Assembly (NCBI RefSeq): GCF_016658545.1 | Contig: NZ_JACVZC010000006.1 | Span: 1 to 64,000 of the forward strand | Reading direction: 5' to 3' | DNA: 64,000 nt | Source of the DNA: Pseudomonas sp. S37 | GTDB lineage: Bacteria > Pseudomonadota > Gammaproteobacteria > Pseudomonadales > Pseudomonadaceae | In this document: in pieces, positions 12,262 to 22,427 of the stretch | Numbering within the stretch: the stretch's first letter is position 1 | Layout: each line of letters begins with the position of its first letter | Position numbers and translations under genes: made by a program | The notes under the pieces: model-generated | The model's input: only the letters and a program-made list of their open reading frames with translations | Told to the model about the DNA's origin: nothing | The model's database searches: none

Positions 12262-13241
12262 TCGGCTTTTTTCTCGACATGGCCACCGAAGCCCAGGCGC
12301 ATGGCCGAGAGAATCTTGTCACCGTAGGTGCCTTGCTGCTGCCGTGAGCGGAAGCGCGCGAACAGTGCGCTGGACAGTACCGGCACCGGCACCGCCTGCT
12401 CGACGGCGGCGTCGATGGTCCAGCGGCCTTCGCCACTGTCGGACACCGAACCGCTGAACTGCGTCAGCTGCGGGTCGGCCACCAGCGCGTCGGCGGTAAG
12501 GTCGAGCAGCCACGAGGTGACCACGCTGCCACGCCGCCACACTTCGGCAATTTCAGCCACGTTGAGGTCGAAGCGCTGGTCTTCCGGCAGCTCGTTGCCG
12601 CCCTTGCTGCGCAGCAGGTCGAAGCCTTCGGCGTAGGCCTGCATCAGGCCGTACTCGATGCCGTTGTGGACCATTTTCACGTAGTGCCCGGCACCGGGTG
12701 GGCCGGCATGAATATAGCCATGTTCGGCGCGCTGGTGCTCGCCGCTAAGACCGTGGGTACGCGGAATGTCGCCCACGCCCGGGGCCAGCGCCTTGAACAG
12801 CGGCTCCAGGCGTTCGAACACCTCCTTCTCACCGCCGATCATCATGCAGTAGCCCCGGTCCAGGCCCCACACGCCGCCAGAGGTGCCGACGTCCAGGTAA
12901 TGCAGGCCGCGCCCGGCCAGCTCGGCGGCGCGGCGCATGTCGTCCTTGTAGAAGGTGTTGCCGCCGTCGATGATCGCATCGCCCGGCTCCAGCAATTCGG
13001 CCAACTGGGTGATGGTCTGCTCGGTGGCGTCACCGGCCGGCAGCATCACCCACACCGCGCGCGGTGCCTTGAGCTTTTGAATCAATGCACCGAGGTCGTG
13101 CGCGCCCTGGGCGCCTTCGCCTTCCAGCGCGGTAATGGCCTCGCGGTTGCGGTCGTGTACCACGGTGCGATGGCCGGCGCGCATCAGGCGCCTTGCAATA
13201 TTGCCGCCCATGCGGCCCAGCCCGACGATTCCCAGTTGCAT
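12258..13241 (-). CDS. gnd: 6-phosphogluconate dehydrogenase, decarboxylating (short type)
   Basis: A 327-residue short-form enzyme converting 6-phosphogluconate to ribulose-5-phosphate and CO2. Visible are the Rossmann motif [16 protein letters not shown] at the N-terminus, [22 protein letters not shown] and the catalytic [20 protein letters not shown]. The length matches the NAD-preferring, non-E. coli type rather than the 470-residue form. The start at 13241 (MQLGIVG) follows GGGGAG; the frame is open upstream by chance. It ends overlapping the zwf start. Confidence 0.93.
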
Positions 13242-13445
13242 GAGCCGATGCTCCCCTTTCGAAATGGATGACAACACAGTCCAGCTGTTCAGATTAGTCC
13301 AGCATGCCGGCCGAGGGTTCAGCGACCAACGGCAAGACCACGATAAACAAAAAAGTTCCCAAGGCCTGCAAAAGAATCCAGAATGCGCCCCGCGTGAAGC
13401 GTCTACGCTTTGACTTGTCACCAGCCAAAACCGCGAGGTGTGCTC

Positions 13446-13613
13446 ATGGGTACCTTGATGCCTGCAACCCCAACCCAGACCCTCTATGTGTCCGTGCGCC
13501 GTGATGAGCTGCGTAAACTGAAGGACGAACGTGACCAGCTGCGCCAGCAGGTTGCGCAGTTGAACCTGTTGCTGGCGCAACAGCGTGATGGCGAGAAAGC
13601 TGTCGGCGTCTGA
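13446..13613 (+). CDS. Small coiled-coil protein, function unknown
   Basis: A 55-residue ORF starting [20 protein letters not shown] behind GAGGTG. Residues about 20-50 form a heptad-rich amphipathic helix ([20 protein letters not shown]) with Leu every three to four residues, typical of a short coiled coil. It is divergent from gnd. A 14-bp palindrome, AAGCGTCTACGCTT, lies just upstream at 13397-13410. I do not recognise a named family. Codon use and ribosome site make it a credible gene. Confidence 0.6.
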   Translation: MGTLMPATPTQTLYVSVRRDELRKLKDERDQLRQQVAQLNLLLAQQRDGEKAVGV

Positions 13614-14247
13614 TTTTTCCCTTCCGGTGGGAGTTGTAAGGCTCCCGCCTTGCTCAGTTTCTGGTTCTGCTTTTTCAGGTCCGGCCTATTCGCGGGTAAA
13701 CCCGCTCCTACGACGTCCGTGTCGTACCTGAGGCCTATATCTTACCTGTGGGAGCGGGCGAGCCCGCGAAGAAGCAAACACCTCCCCAGCGCACCAATAG
13801 GGTGCACATACCCTCTCCAGCCACATTTTGGCGCACACGCAAAACACCCTTGCCAAGCCTTTTTACATCCGGTCACAGACGCCAACGTTTGCGTCTATTC
13901 CGCGCCATAACAATAGTGACCAGCGGGTCACCTTTTTATCGCTTTCTCTCCTACACTCGGTTTTCGGCCCGCCATTTGCTCATTGGAAGAGTGACGAAAA
14001 TAAGTCGAACTTTCAGGAAAGCGGGCAGGTCAGGAATTAAGTAGGCCAAACGCAAAGGGTCTTCCCAGCTTCGGCCCACCACCCCAACCAGTCCAATCGC
14101 CTTCGGCCGGAATGCCGATCGCGCTGTGCCTGCGCGCACGACTCAGGGGCAAGGAACGCACTACGCCGTATACAGAATCAGAGAGAACCAACACGAAATA
14201 TCGCCACGGGTGCCAGCACCCGGCCAAGCATAGGGACGGAGAGAAGT
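13614..14247. promoter_or_regulatory. Long upstream region of the glgA operon
   Basis: A 634-bp gene-free stretch. It holds a REP pair (13680-13772), a near-palindrome centred on AACGTT with arms AGACGC/GCGTCT (13877-13896), and an inverted repeat GTGACCAGCGGGTCAC (13916-13931). It also has a possible AlgU-type promoter, GAACTT (14007-14012) with TCAGG 17 bases on (14030-14034), which would give a leader of about 200 nt before glgA. No credible ORF is seen. Confidence 0.4.
13680..13772. repeat. REP pair (inverted)
   Basis: Inverted copies of the CGCGGGTAAACCCGCTCCTAC module; the second copy is diverged (GGGAGCGGGCGAGCCCGCG). Confidence 0.8.
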
Positions 14248-15807
14248 ATGATCAGTGCCGCTGTCGAGCCTCACGCAGATTCATTCAACCCGGACAACCG
14301 CGAGCCGCTTACCCCGGATTTCGCCACGACAGGCAAGGCACCCGGCGCCCAGCGCCAGCACAACCCCAACAAGCGCAAAATCCTGTTCGTCACCTCGGAA
14401 ATCGCCGACCTGGTCAAGACCGGTGGCCTGGGTGACGTGTCTGCCGCCCTGCCCCGCGCCCTGGCGCACCTGCACGATGTACGGGTGCTGATTCCGGGTT
14501 ACCCGCAGGTGATGGACAGCGACAACCCGATCCATATCGTCGGCGAACTGAGCGGTCACGCGGCCCTGCCACCGTGCAAGATCGGCCGTATGGACATGGC
14601 CGACGGCCTGGTGATCTATGTGCTGATCTGCCCCGAACTGTACCAGCGTGACGGCACTCCCTATGGTGCCAACAATGGCCGTGACTGGCCCGACAACCAC
14701 ATCCGCTTTGCCCGCCTGGGCCTGGCCGCCGCCGAAATTGCCGCTGGCGAAGGCATGATCCACTGGAAGCCGGAAGTTGTGCATGCGCATGACTGGCCCG
14801 CGGGCCTGGCCCCGGCCTACATGCACTGGCGCGGGCTGAACACCCCCACCCTGTTCACCATCCACAACCTGGCCTACCAGGGCGTGTACAGCCGTGGCTG
14901 CAGCCCGGAGTTGGCGATTCCGGACCACGCCATGCAACAGGAAGGCATGGAGTTCTACGGCAAGCTGTCGTTCCTCAAGGCCGGCCTGGCTTACTCCAGC
15001 CACATCACCACGGTCAGCGCCACCTATGCCCGGGAAATCACCACCCCGGAATTCGGCTGCGGCCTGGATGGCTTTTTGGCCAGCAAGGCCCAGCAGGGCC
15101 TGCTCGGCGGCATCCCCAATGGCATCGATGAAAGCTGGGACTCGGCCACCGACAAGCACCTGCAGCACAACTTCAGCATCAACGACTGGGAGGGCAAGGC
15201 GCGCAACACCCAGGAGGTGCGCGAGCTGTTTGGCCTGGACGATTCCGAAGGCCCGCTGTTCGCTGTAGTTTCGCGCCTGGTTTACCAGAAAGGCCTGGAC
15301 CTGACCCTGGGCGTGGCCGACTACATTGTCGAGCAAGGCGGGCAGATTGCGATTATCGGCCGTGGCGAGCCGGAAGAAGAACAGGCCATGCGTGAACTGG
15401 CGCTGCGCCACCCGGGCCGTATCGGCGTGCGCATCGGCTTTAACGAAACCGACGCCCGGCGCATGTTTGCCGGCAGCGACTTCCTGCTGATGCCTTCGCG
15501 CTACGAGCCGTGCGGCCTCAGCCAGATGTACGCGCAACGCTTCGGCTCGCTGCCGGTGGCGCGCAATACCGGCGGCCTGGCCGACACCATCGAGTGTGGC
15601 GTTACCGGCTTCCTGTTCAACGAGTCGACCGTTGACAGCTACCGCGAAGCACTCAGCCGCGCCTTCTATGTATACGGCAAGAAGGACCTGCTGAACGCCA
15701 TGCGCTGCCTGTCGATGACCCAGCCGTTCAACTGGTGCCAGGCGGTGGAACCCTATGCCCGCCTGTACGAAAACCTGGTCAAGCAGGCACAACTGAGCCA
15801 TTACTGA
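14248..15807 (+). CDS. glgA: Glycogen synthase (ADP-glucose type)
   Basis: A 519-residue GT5 glycosyltransferase that adds glucose from ADP-glucose to alpha-1,4-glucan. The conserved KTGGLGDV loop lies at about residues 57-64 and the C-terminal catalytic segment is RYEPCGLSQMYAQRFGSLPV. There is an extra N-terminal tail of about 45 residues (polar, ending RQHNPNKRKILFVTSE) compared with E. coli GlgA. The start follows GGAGAGAAG. It heads the operon glgA-treZ-malQ-treY-DUF2934. No ADP-glucose pyrophosphorylase gene (glgC) is present in the window. Confidence 0.93.
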   Translation: MISAAVEPHADSFNPDNREPLTPDFATTGKAPGAQRQHNPNKRKILFVTSEIADLVKTGGLGDVSAALPRALAHLHDVRVLIPGYPQVMDSDNPIHIVGELSGHAALPPCKIGRMDMADGLVIYVLICPELYQRDGTPYGANNGRDWPDNHIRFARLGLAAAEIAAGEGMIHWKPEVVHAHDWPAGLAPAYMHWRGLNTPTLFTIHNLAYQGVYSRGCSPELAIPDHAMQQEGMEFYGKLSFLKAGLAYSSHITTVSATYAREITTPEFGCGLDGFLASKAQQGLLGGIPNGIDESWDSATDKHLQHNFSINDWEGKARNTQEVRELFGLDDSEGPLFAVVSRLVYQKGLDLTLGVADYIVEQGGQIAIIGRGEPEEEQAMRELALRHPGRIGVRIGFNETDARRMFAGSDFLLMPSRYEPCGLSQMYAQRFGSLPVARNTGGLADTIECGVTGFLFNESTVDSYREALSRAFYVYGKKDLLNAMRCLSMTQPFNWCQAVEPYARLYENLVKQAQLSHY

Positions 15808-15821
15808 GCGGGGGCCAGAAG

Positions 15822-17564
15822 ATGCACAGGCATGGCGCACACTTGCTGGACGCCACGTCGGCGCGCTTCGCCCTCTGGGCACCCGATGCGCGCAGCGTGA
15901 GCGTGGAACTCGAGCAGCAGCCGGCTATTGCGCTGCTGCCCGATGAAGATGGCTGGTACACCGGCGTGGCCCCGTGCCAGGCGGGGGACCGCTATCACTA
16001 CCGTATCGACGATGAATTGCAGGTGGCCGACCCGGCGTCGCGCTACCAGCCTGACGGCGTGCAGGGGCCGAGCCAGGTGGTGGATGTCGCCAGCTATGCC
16101 TGGCAGCACCCGTGGCAAGGGCGGCCCTGGCACGAGGCCGTCATACAGGAACTGCATGTTGGCCTGCTCGATGGCTACGACGGCGTGGCCAGGCAATTGC
16201 CGCGCCTGGCCGAGCTGGGCATCAGCGCGGTCGAGTTGATGCCGCTTGGGCAGTTCCCTGGCGAGCGCAACTGGGGCTATGACGGCGTGCTGCCCTATGC
16301 CCCACAGAACACCTACGGCAGCCCCGAGCAGCTGTGTGCGCTGGTCGACCAGGCCCACGGCGAGGGCCTGATGGTGTTGGTGGACGTGGTCTACAACCAC
16401 TTCGGCCCCGATGGCAATTACCTGCACCGGTACGCCAGCCCGTTCTTCCGTGAAGACCGGCAGACGCCCTGGGGCGCGGCCATCGACTTCCGCCGCCCGC
16501 AGGTGCGCGAGTACTTTATCCAGAACGCGCTGATGTGGCTGTGCGACTACCGCTGCGACGGCCTGCGCCTGGATGCCGTGCACGCCATCGACCAGCCGGA
16601 CTTTCTGGTCGAACTGGCCCAGCGGGTGCGCGCCGCAGTTGAACCTGGGCGGCAGGTGTGGCTGGTACTGGAGAACGAACACAACCAGGCCGACCTGCTG
16701 GAGCAGGGCTTTGACGCGCAGTGGAATGATGACGGCCACAACGCGCTGCATGTGCTGCTGACCGGCGAAACCGAAGGCTACTACGCCGATTACCAGCAAC
16801 GCCCGATCGACCAGTTGGCACGCTGCCTGGCCGAGGGCTTTGTGTTCCAGGGCCAGGCCAACCGCCATGGCACGCCACGAGGCGAACCCAGCGGGCACCT
16901 GGCGCCCAGCGCCTTTGTGCTGTTCTTGCAGAACCATGACCAGATCGGCAACCGCGCCCTGGGCGAGCGCCTGACCCGCCTGTGCCCGCCACCGGCCCTG
17001 CGGGCGGCCACCGGCCTGTTGCTGCTGGCGCCGATGATCCCGCTGCTGTTCATGGGCGATGACGATGGCAGCTGCCGGCCGTTCCTGTTCTTCACCGACT
17101 TCCACGACCAACTGGCCGATGCCGTGCGCGAAGGACGACGTGGCGAGTTCGCCCATTTCACCGCGTTCGCCGACCCCGAACAACGTGAGCACATTCCCGA
17201 CCCCAACGCTGAACAGACCTTCGAGTCGTCGCGCCCGCAAAACAAGGAAGTGATCGCCGGCTGGCACGGCCTGTACCAGCAACTGCTCGACCTGCGCCGT
17301 CGCCATGTGATCCCGCACCTGCCCGGCAGCCGTGCGCTGGGCGCCGAAGTGCATGGCGACAAGGCGCTGACTGCACGCTGGCGGCTGGGCGATGGCAACA
17401 CCTTGCGCATCGACCTGAACCTGGCCGACAGCCCGCAACCGGTCGAGCTGCCCGCGCCCACCGCGCGGCTGTTCGACAGCAGTGACACCCGCCACCCCGA
17501 TACCCACCTGGCCGCCTACAGCTGCGTGGTCAGCCTGCTTCCCCCTGCCCAGGAGCGCCCATGA
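15822..17564 (+). CDS. treZ: Malto-oligosyltrehalose trehalohydrolase
   Basis: A 580-residue GH13 enzyme that releases trehalose from maltooligosyl-trehalose made by TreY. It has an N-terminal CBM48-like domain (ATSARFALWAPDARSVSVEL). The GH13 motifs are DVVYNHFGPDGNYL, GLRLDAVHAI (nucleophile Asp), LVLENEHNQ (acid/base Glu) and FLQNHDQIGNRALGERL (third acid). The start MHRHGAH at 15822 follows GGGGGCC 14 bases after the glgA stop. Its TGA overlaps the malQ ATG (ATGA). Confidence 0.93.
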   Translation: MHRHGAHLLDATSARFALWAPDARSVSVELEQQPAIALLPDEDGWYTGVAPCQAGDRYHYRIDDELQVADPASRYQPDGVQGPSQVVDVASYAWQHPWQGRPWHEAVIQELHVGLLDGYDGVARQLPRLAELGISAVELMPLGQFPGERNWGYDGVLPYAPQNTYGSPEQLCALVDQAHGEGLMVLVDVVYNHFGPDGNYLHRYASPFFREDRQTPWGAAIDFRRPQVREYFIQNALMWLCDYRCDGLRLDAVHAIDQPDFLVELAQRVRAAVEPGRQVWLVLENEHNQADLLEQGFDAQWNDDGHNALHVLLTGETEGYYADYQQRPIDQLARCLAEGFVFQGQANRHGTPRGEPSGHLAPSAFVLFLQNHDQIGNRALGERLTRLCPPPALRAATGLLLLAPMIPLLFMGDDDGSCRPFLFFTDFHDQLADAVREGRRGEFAHFTAFADPEQREHIPDPNAEQTFESSRPQNKEVIAGWHGLYQQLLDLRRRHVIPHLPGSRALGAEVHGDKALTARWRLGDGNTLRIDLNLADSPQPVELPAPTARLFDSSDTRHPDTHLAAYSCVVSLLPPAQERP

Positions 17565-19642
17565 GCGAAACCGCCCTGCACCGCCTGGCGAGCCGCGTCG
17601 GGCTGAGCCGCGACTGGATCGACGCCAACAACCGGCCCCAGCGCGTCAGCGACGAGGTGCTGCGCAACATCCTCGAAGGCCTTGGCCACCCGGCGACCGA
17701 TGATGCCGCCATTGCCGGTAGCCTGCAGGCCGTGGAGGCTGCCGAAGACAGCGAGCACCTGCCGCCACTGCTGACCAGCGACCAGGGGCAACCTTTGCCC
17801 CTGGCGCGTTACTTCAGCGCCGCCAGCGTCGCCCACTGCACCCTGGAAGACCACGCTTCGCTTACCCTCAGCCTCGACGAGCAGGCACGCCTGCCCGGTA
17901 ACCTGCCCGTTGGCTACCATCAGGTGCAGATCGACAGCCGCCGCTTTACCGTGGCCGTGGCGCCGCCACGCTGCCACAGCCTGGAAGACTGCCTTGAAGC
18001 CAGCGCCCAGCAACCGCCACCGCGCTGTTGGGGCCTGGCAGTGCAACTGTACAGCCTGCGCCGCCCCGGCGACGGCGGCTACGGTGACTGCCTTGCATTG
18101 GAACAGCTGGCCCGCTCGGCCGCCGAGCGCGGCGCCGATGCCTTGGCCATCAGCCCGATCCACGCCCTCTCGGCCATCGACCAGGAGCATTACAGCCCTT
18201 ACTCGCCCTCCAGCCGCCTGCTGCTCAACACCCTGTACGCCAGCCCCGCTGCCCTGCTGGGCGAACGGGAGGTGCGCATGGCCATTGAAGCCTGCGGCCT
18301 GGAACAACAGCTTGAAGAACTGGAGCAGCGCCCGCTGGTCGACTGGCCTCGCGCCGCCAGCGCCCGCCTGCGCTTGCTCGAAGCGCTGTACCAGGGTTTC
18401 AGCCAAGGCAACCACCCGCTACGCAGGGACTTCGACAGTTTCCGCGAAGCGGGTGGCCAGGCGCTGGAGCACCACTGCCGCTTCGAAGTGCTGCAGGCAC
18501 AAGCGATGGAGCATGGCCTGGGCGCCGACTGGCGCAACTGGCCCAAGGCTTGGCACGACCCCTATCACCCGGAAGTGGAAGCCTTTGCCAGCGCCTACCC
18601 GGCGAAGGTCGAATTCCATGCGTTCTGCCAATGGCTGACCGAACGTGGCCTGCAGCGCGCCCATGAGGCGGCCCGCGGCAACGGCATGACGGTGGGCCTG
18701 ATCGCCGACCTGGCGGTGGGCGCCGACGGTGCCGGCAGCCAGGCCTGGAGCCGCCAGGATGAGCTGCTGGCCGGCCTGAACGTCGGCGCGCCACCCGACA
18801 TTCTCAACCGCGCGGGGCAAGACTGGGGCATCTGCGCCTTCTCGCCGGAAGGCCTCAAACGCAACGGCTACCGCGCCTTCATCGAAATGCTGCGGGCCAA
18901 CCTCGCCCACGCCGGCGGCCTGCGCATCGACCACGTCATGGGCCTGCGCCGGCTGTGGCTGATCCCGCAGGGGGCCAAGGCCAGTGAAGGCGCCTACCTC
19001 AACTACCCGCTGGACGACCTGTTGCGCCTGCTGGCGCTGGAGTCGGTGCGCCACCAGGCAATCATTCTTGGCGAAGACCTGGGCACCGTGCCCGAAGGCC
19101 TGCGCGAAACCTTGGCCGAAAAAGCCGTGCTGGGCATGCGCGTGCTGCCGTTCGAGCAGACCCAGCCGGGCCAGTTCAAGCCGATTCTCGACTGGCCGGA
19201 CAACGCCCTGGCGACTACGGGCACCCACGACCTGGCCCCCCTGGCCGGCTGGCTGGCCAACCGCGATATTGACTGGAGCCACCGCTTGCAACTGATCGAC
19301 GCTGCCACCGAACTGCACTGGCGCCACGAACGGCAGAAGGAACACGACGGCCTGCGCCGCGTCCTGGAAGCCAACTACGGCCAGCTGCAGGACAACGATG
19401 CGCTGATCGATGCGGCCATCCGCTACGTTGGCCATACCCGTGCGCCGCTGGTGCTGGTGCCACTGGAAGACCTGCTGGGTAGCGACGAGCAGCCCAACCT
19501 GCCAGGCACCACCAGCGGCCACCCCAACTGGCGGCGGCGCTTTGCCCGGCCCGTGCGTGAACTGCTCGACGACGAGGACGCCGCGCGGCGCCTGGAGCTG
19601 CTGGCCCAGGCCCGCGAGCAGGCTTGGGAGCGTGACCGATGA
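17561..19642 (+). CDS. malQ: 4-alpha-glucanotransferase (amylomaltase)
   Basis: A 693-residue GH77 enzyme that disproportionates maltodextrins, recycling short chains left after debranching. The catalytic motifs are LRIDHVMGLRRLWLIP (nucleophile Asp), ILGEDLGTVPEGLRE (acid/base Glu) and TGTHDLAPLAGW. The N-terminal region (about 150 residues) is the longer proteobacterial type. ATGA overlaps join it to both treZ and treY, so this is a tightly coupled operon. Confidence 0.93.
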   Translation: MSETALHRLASRVGLSRDWIDANNRPQRVSDEVLRNILEGLGHPATDDAAIAGSLQAVEAAEDSEHLPPLLTSDQGQPLPLARYFSAASVAHCTLEDHASLTLSLDEQARLPGNLPVGYHQVQIDSRRFTVAVAPPRCHSLEDCLEASAQQPPPRCWGLAVQLYSLRRPGDGGYGDCLALEQLARSAAERGADALAISPIHALSAIDQEHYSPYSPSSRLLLNTLYASPAALLGEREVRMAIEACGLEQQLEELEQRPLVDWPRAASARLRLLEALYQGFSQGNHPLRRDFDSFREAGGQALEHHCRFEVLQAQAMEHGLGADWRNWPKAWHDPYHPEVEAFASAYPAKVEFHAFCQWLTERGLQRAHEAARGNGMTVGLIADLAVGADGAGSQAWSRQDELLAGLNVGAPPDILNRAGQDWGICAFSPEGLKRNGYRAFIEMLRANLAHAGGLRIDHVMGLRRLWLIPQGAKASEGAYLNYPLDDLLRLLALESVRHQAIILGEDLGTVPEGLRETLAEKAVLGMRVLPFEQTQPGQFKPILDWPDNALATTGTHDLAPLAGWLANRDIDWSHRLQLIDAATELHWRHERQKEHDGLRRVLEANYGQLQDNDALIDAAIRYVGHTRAPLVLVPLEDLLGSDEQPNLPGTTSGHPNWRRRFARPVRELLDDEDAARRLELLAQAREQAWERDR

Positions 19643-22413
19643 AGCCACTGACCGCGACCCTGCGCCTGCAATTTCACAGCGACTTCACCCTTGATCAGGC
19701 GGTACCGCTGGTACCGTATTTTGCCCAGCTGGGCATCAGCCACCTCTACGCCTCGCCTATCCTCAAGGCCCGCGCCGGCTCGCGTCACGGCTATGACGTG
19801 GTCGACCCGACCCAGGTCAACCCGGAGCTCGGCGGCGAGGCCGCGCTGCAACGGCTGGTCGCCGCCTTGCGCCAGCATGGCATGGGGCTGATCCTCGACA
19901 CGGTGTCCAACCACATGGCCGTAGGTGGCGCCGACAACCCCTGGTGGCAAAGCGTGCTGGCCTGGGGCCGGCGCAGCCCGTATGCCGAGTTCTTCGACAT
20001 CCAGTGGCACTCCAGCGACCCGCTGCTGGCCGGGCAATTGCTGTTGCCGTTTCTGGGCAGCGACTATGGCTTGGCACTGAAAAACGGCGATATTCCACTT
20101 GAGTTCGACCCGCATCAGGGGCTGCTGCAAGTGGCCCATTACGAGCACCGCTTCCCGATCTGCCCGGTCGACTATGGCTGGATCCTGGCACTCAGCCCGG
20201 AGCCTGCACTCAAGGCCCTGGCTGAACATTTCACCGCATTGGGCGACTCGGCCACGCCGCTGGCCGATGCCCTGCCCTTGCAAGCCGAACTGGCCCGGCT
20301 GGTGCGCGAAGGTGCCGACCTTGAGTCGGCTTTGGTGGCGTTCGACAGCCGCGCCGAGAACGGCTTCAAGCGCCTGCACCTGCTGCTGGAACGCCAGACC
20401 TACCGCCTGGCCAGTTGGCGTACGGCCGCCGATGACATCAACTGGCGGCGCTTCTTCGACATCAACGAGCTGGGCGGCCTGCGGGTCGAGCGTTCGGTGG
20501 TGTTCGAGGCCACCCACGCCAAGCTGTTCGAACTGATCGAACGCGGCCTGGTGGATGGCCTGCGCATCGACCACATCGACGGCCTGGCCGACCCGCGTGG
20601 CTACTGCCGCAAACTGCGCCGACGGATCGATGGCCTGCTGGCCCGGCGGCCGCTGCACGCCGCCCTGGAACACTTCCCCATTTACGTCGAGAAGATCCTC
20701 GGCAGCAATGAACACCTGCACCGCGACTGGCTTACCGACGGCACCACCGGTTACGAGTTCATGAACCAGTTGTCGCTGCTGCAGCACGACCCGGCTGGTG
20801 AGGCGCCGCTGACCGAGCTGTGGGCCGGTGTCAGCGAGCGCCCGGACTTTGCCGAAGAAGTGCGCCTGGCGCGCCACCTGGTACTGAACGCCAGCCTGGC
20901 CGGCGACTGCGAGTCGGTGGCCCAGGCGCTGTTGCAGGTGGCGCGCAACGACCTGATGACCCGTGACCTGACCCTGGGTGCCATCCGCCGCGCCTTGCAG
21001 GCACTGGTGGCGCACTACCCGGTCTACCGCACCTACTTCAATGCCTGCGGGCGCCCGGCGCAAGACGAAAGCTTCTTCCAGCAGGCACTGACCGATGCCC
21101 GCCAGGACCTTGGCGAAGCCGACTGGCCGCTGCTCGACCAGCTTGAGCAATGGCTGGGCGGGCACGCCTGGCGCCGCCTGCCGCCAGGCCGGGCGCGCAA
21201 GCAACTGCGCCACGCCTGTGTGCGCTTTCAGCAACTGACTGCACCCAGCGCCGCCAAGGCCGTGGAAGACACCGCCTTCTACCGCAGCGCACGGCTGCTG
21301 TCGCGCAATGATGTGGGCTTCGAGGCCGAGCGTTTCAGCGCGCCGCTCGCGGATTTTCACAACGAGGCCCAGCGGCGCCTGCGCGATTTCCCCGACAACC
21401 TGCTGGCCACCGCCACCCATGACCACAAGCGCGGCGAAGACACCCGTGCGCGCCTGGCGGTGCTGAGCGAGCGTGGCCCATGGCTGGCCAGCCGGGTAGA
21501 ACATTGGCGCGAGCTGGCGACGCCCCTGCGTGCGCAACTGGACGACGGCCTGGCACCCAGCCCCGCTGACGAGCTGATGCTGTTGCAGACCCTGCTCGGT
21601 AGCTGGCCGCTGGCGCTTGACGTGCACGACGACAGCGGCCTGCGGCACTACGCCGAACGGGTTCGCCAGTGGCAGCAGAAGGCCCTGCGCGAGGCCAAGC
21701 TGCGCAGCAGCTGGAGCGCGCCGAACGAGGCCTACGAAAACGCCTGCGCCCGCTACCTCGATGGCCTGCTGCTGGACAGCGAGAACCAGCAATTGCGCAA
21801 ATCGGTGGCGGATGCCGCGCAGCTGCTGGCGTGCCCCGGCGCCCTCAACAGCCTGGTCCAGGCTCTGTTGCGCATGACCACACCCGGGGTGCCCGACCTG
21901 TACCAGGGCAACGAGTACTGGGACTTCAGCCTGGTCGACCCGGACAACCGGCGCGCCGTGGACTACGCTTTGCGGCGTCGCACGCTGGATGACGCCACGC
22001 CGGTAGCCGAGCTGCTGGCGCACTGGCGCGACGGCCGTCTCAAGCAGGCCCTGGTCGCCCGGGTACTGGACTGCCGCCAGGCCCACGCCGAGCTGTTCCG
22101 CCGTGGCGCCTACCTGCCGCTGACGGTGCAGGGTCGCCACGCCGACAAGGTGCTCGCCTTTGCCCGGCTGGGGGACGGCGAGCGGGCCGTCATCGTCGTG
22201 CCACGCCTGGCCAGTAGCCTGCTCGGTGGCGCCACCACACCGTTGATCCCGGCACAGAACTGGGACGACACCCGGCTGATATTGCCGTTTGCCTTGTCAC
22301 CTGCCAACTCGACGGGACTTTTCCCCTGTGCGGCGGTCAGCCCTTCAAGGGAGCTGATGATGAGCGCCGTGCTGGCGGAGTTTCCGGTCAACCTGTTGAT
22401 ACAACAATCTTGA
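19639..22413 (+). CDS. treY: Maltooligosyl trehalose synthase
   Basis: A 924-residue GH13 enzyme that isomerises the reducing end of a maltodextrin to a trehalose unit; with TreZ it makes trehalose from glucan. Motifs include ILDTVSNHMAVGGADNPWW, GLRIDHIDGLADPRGYC (nucleophile), THDHKRGEDTRARLA and the C-terminal PGVPDLYQGNEYWDFSLVDP. It starts within the malQ stop (ATGA). Its C-terminus is followed at once by the DUF2934 gene. Confidence 0.94.
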   Translation: MKPLTATLRLQFHSDFTLDQAVPLVPYFAQLGISHLYASPILKARAGSRHGYDVVDPTQVNPELGGEAALQRLVAALRQHGMGLILDTVSNHMAVGGADNPWWQSVLAWGRRSPYAEFFDIQWHSSDPLLAGQLLLPFLGSDYGLALKNGDIPLEFDPHQGLLQVAHYEHRFPICPVDYGWILALSPEPALKALAEHFTALGDSATPLADALPLQAELARLVREGADLESALVAFDSRAENGFKRLHLLLERQTYRLASWRTAADDINWRRFFDINELGGLRVERSVVFEATHAKLFELIERGLVDGLRIDHIDGLADPRGYCRKLRRRIDGLLARRPLHAALEHFPIYVEKILGSNEHLHRDWLTDGTTGYEFMNQLSLLQHDPAGEAPLTELWAGVSERPDFAEEVRLARHLVLNASLAGDCESVAQALLQVARNDLMTRDLTLGAIRRALQALVAHYPVYRTYFNACGRPAQDESFFQQALTDARQDLGEADWPLLDQLEQWLGGHAWRRLPPGRARKQLRHACVRFQQLTAPSAAKAVEDTAFYRSARLLSRNDVGFEAERFSAPLADFHNEAQRRLRDFPDNLLATATHDHKRGEDTRARLAVLSERGPWLASRVEHWRELATPLRAQLDDGLAPSPADELMLLQTLLGSWPLALDVHDDSGLRHYAERVRQWQQKALREAKLRSSWSAPNEAYENACARYLDGLLLDSENQQLRKSVADAAQLLACPGALNSLVQALLRMTTPGVPDLYQGNEYWDFSLVDPDNRRAVDYALRRRTLDDATPVAELLAHWRDGRLKQALVARVLDCRQAHAELFRRGAYLPLTVQGRHADKVLAFARLGDGERAVIVVPRLASSLLGGATTPLIPAQNWDDTRLILPFALSPANSTGLFPCAAVSPSRELMMSAVLAEFPVNLLIQQS

Positions 22414-22427
22414 GCATCAGGAGCGTC

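Noticed and set aside
13292..13325. GAACCC and TCTGA boxes upstream of gnd on the minus strand, similar to the glgE promoter
   Set aside because: The spacing is 21 bases, too long for an AlgU-type promoter (16-17).
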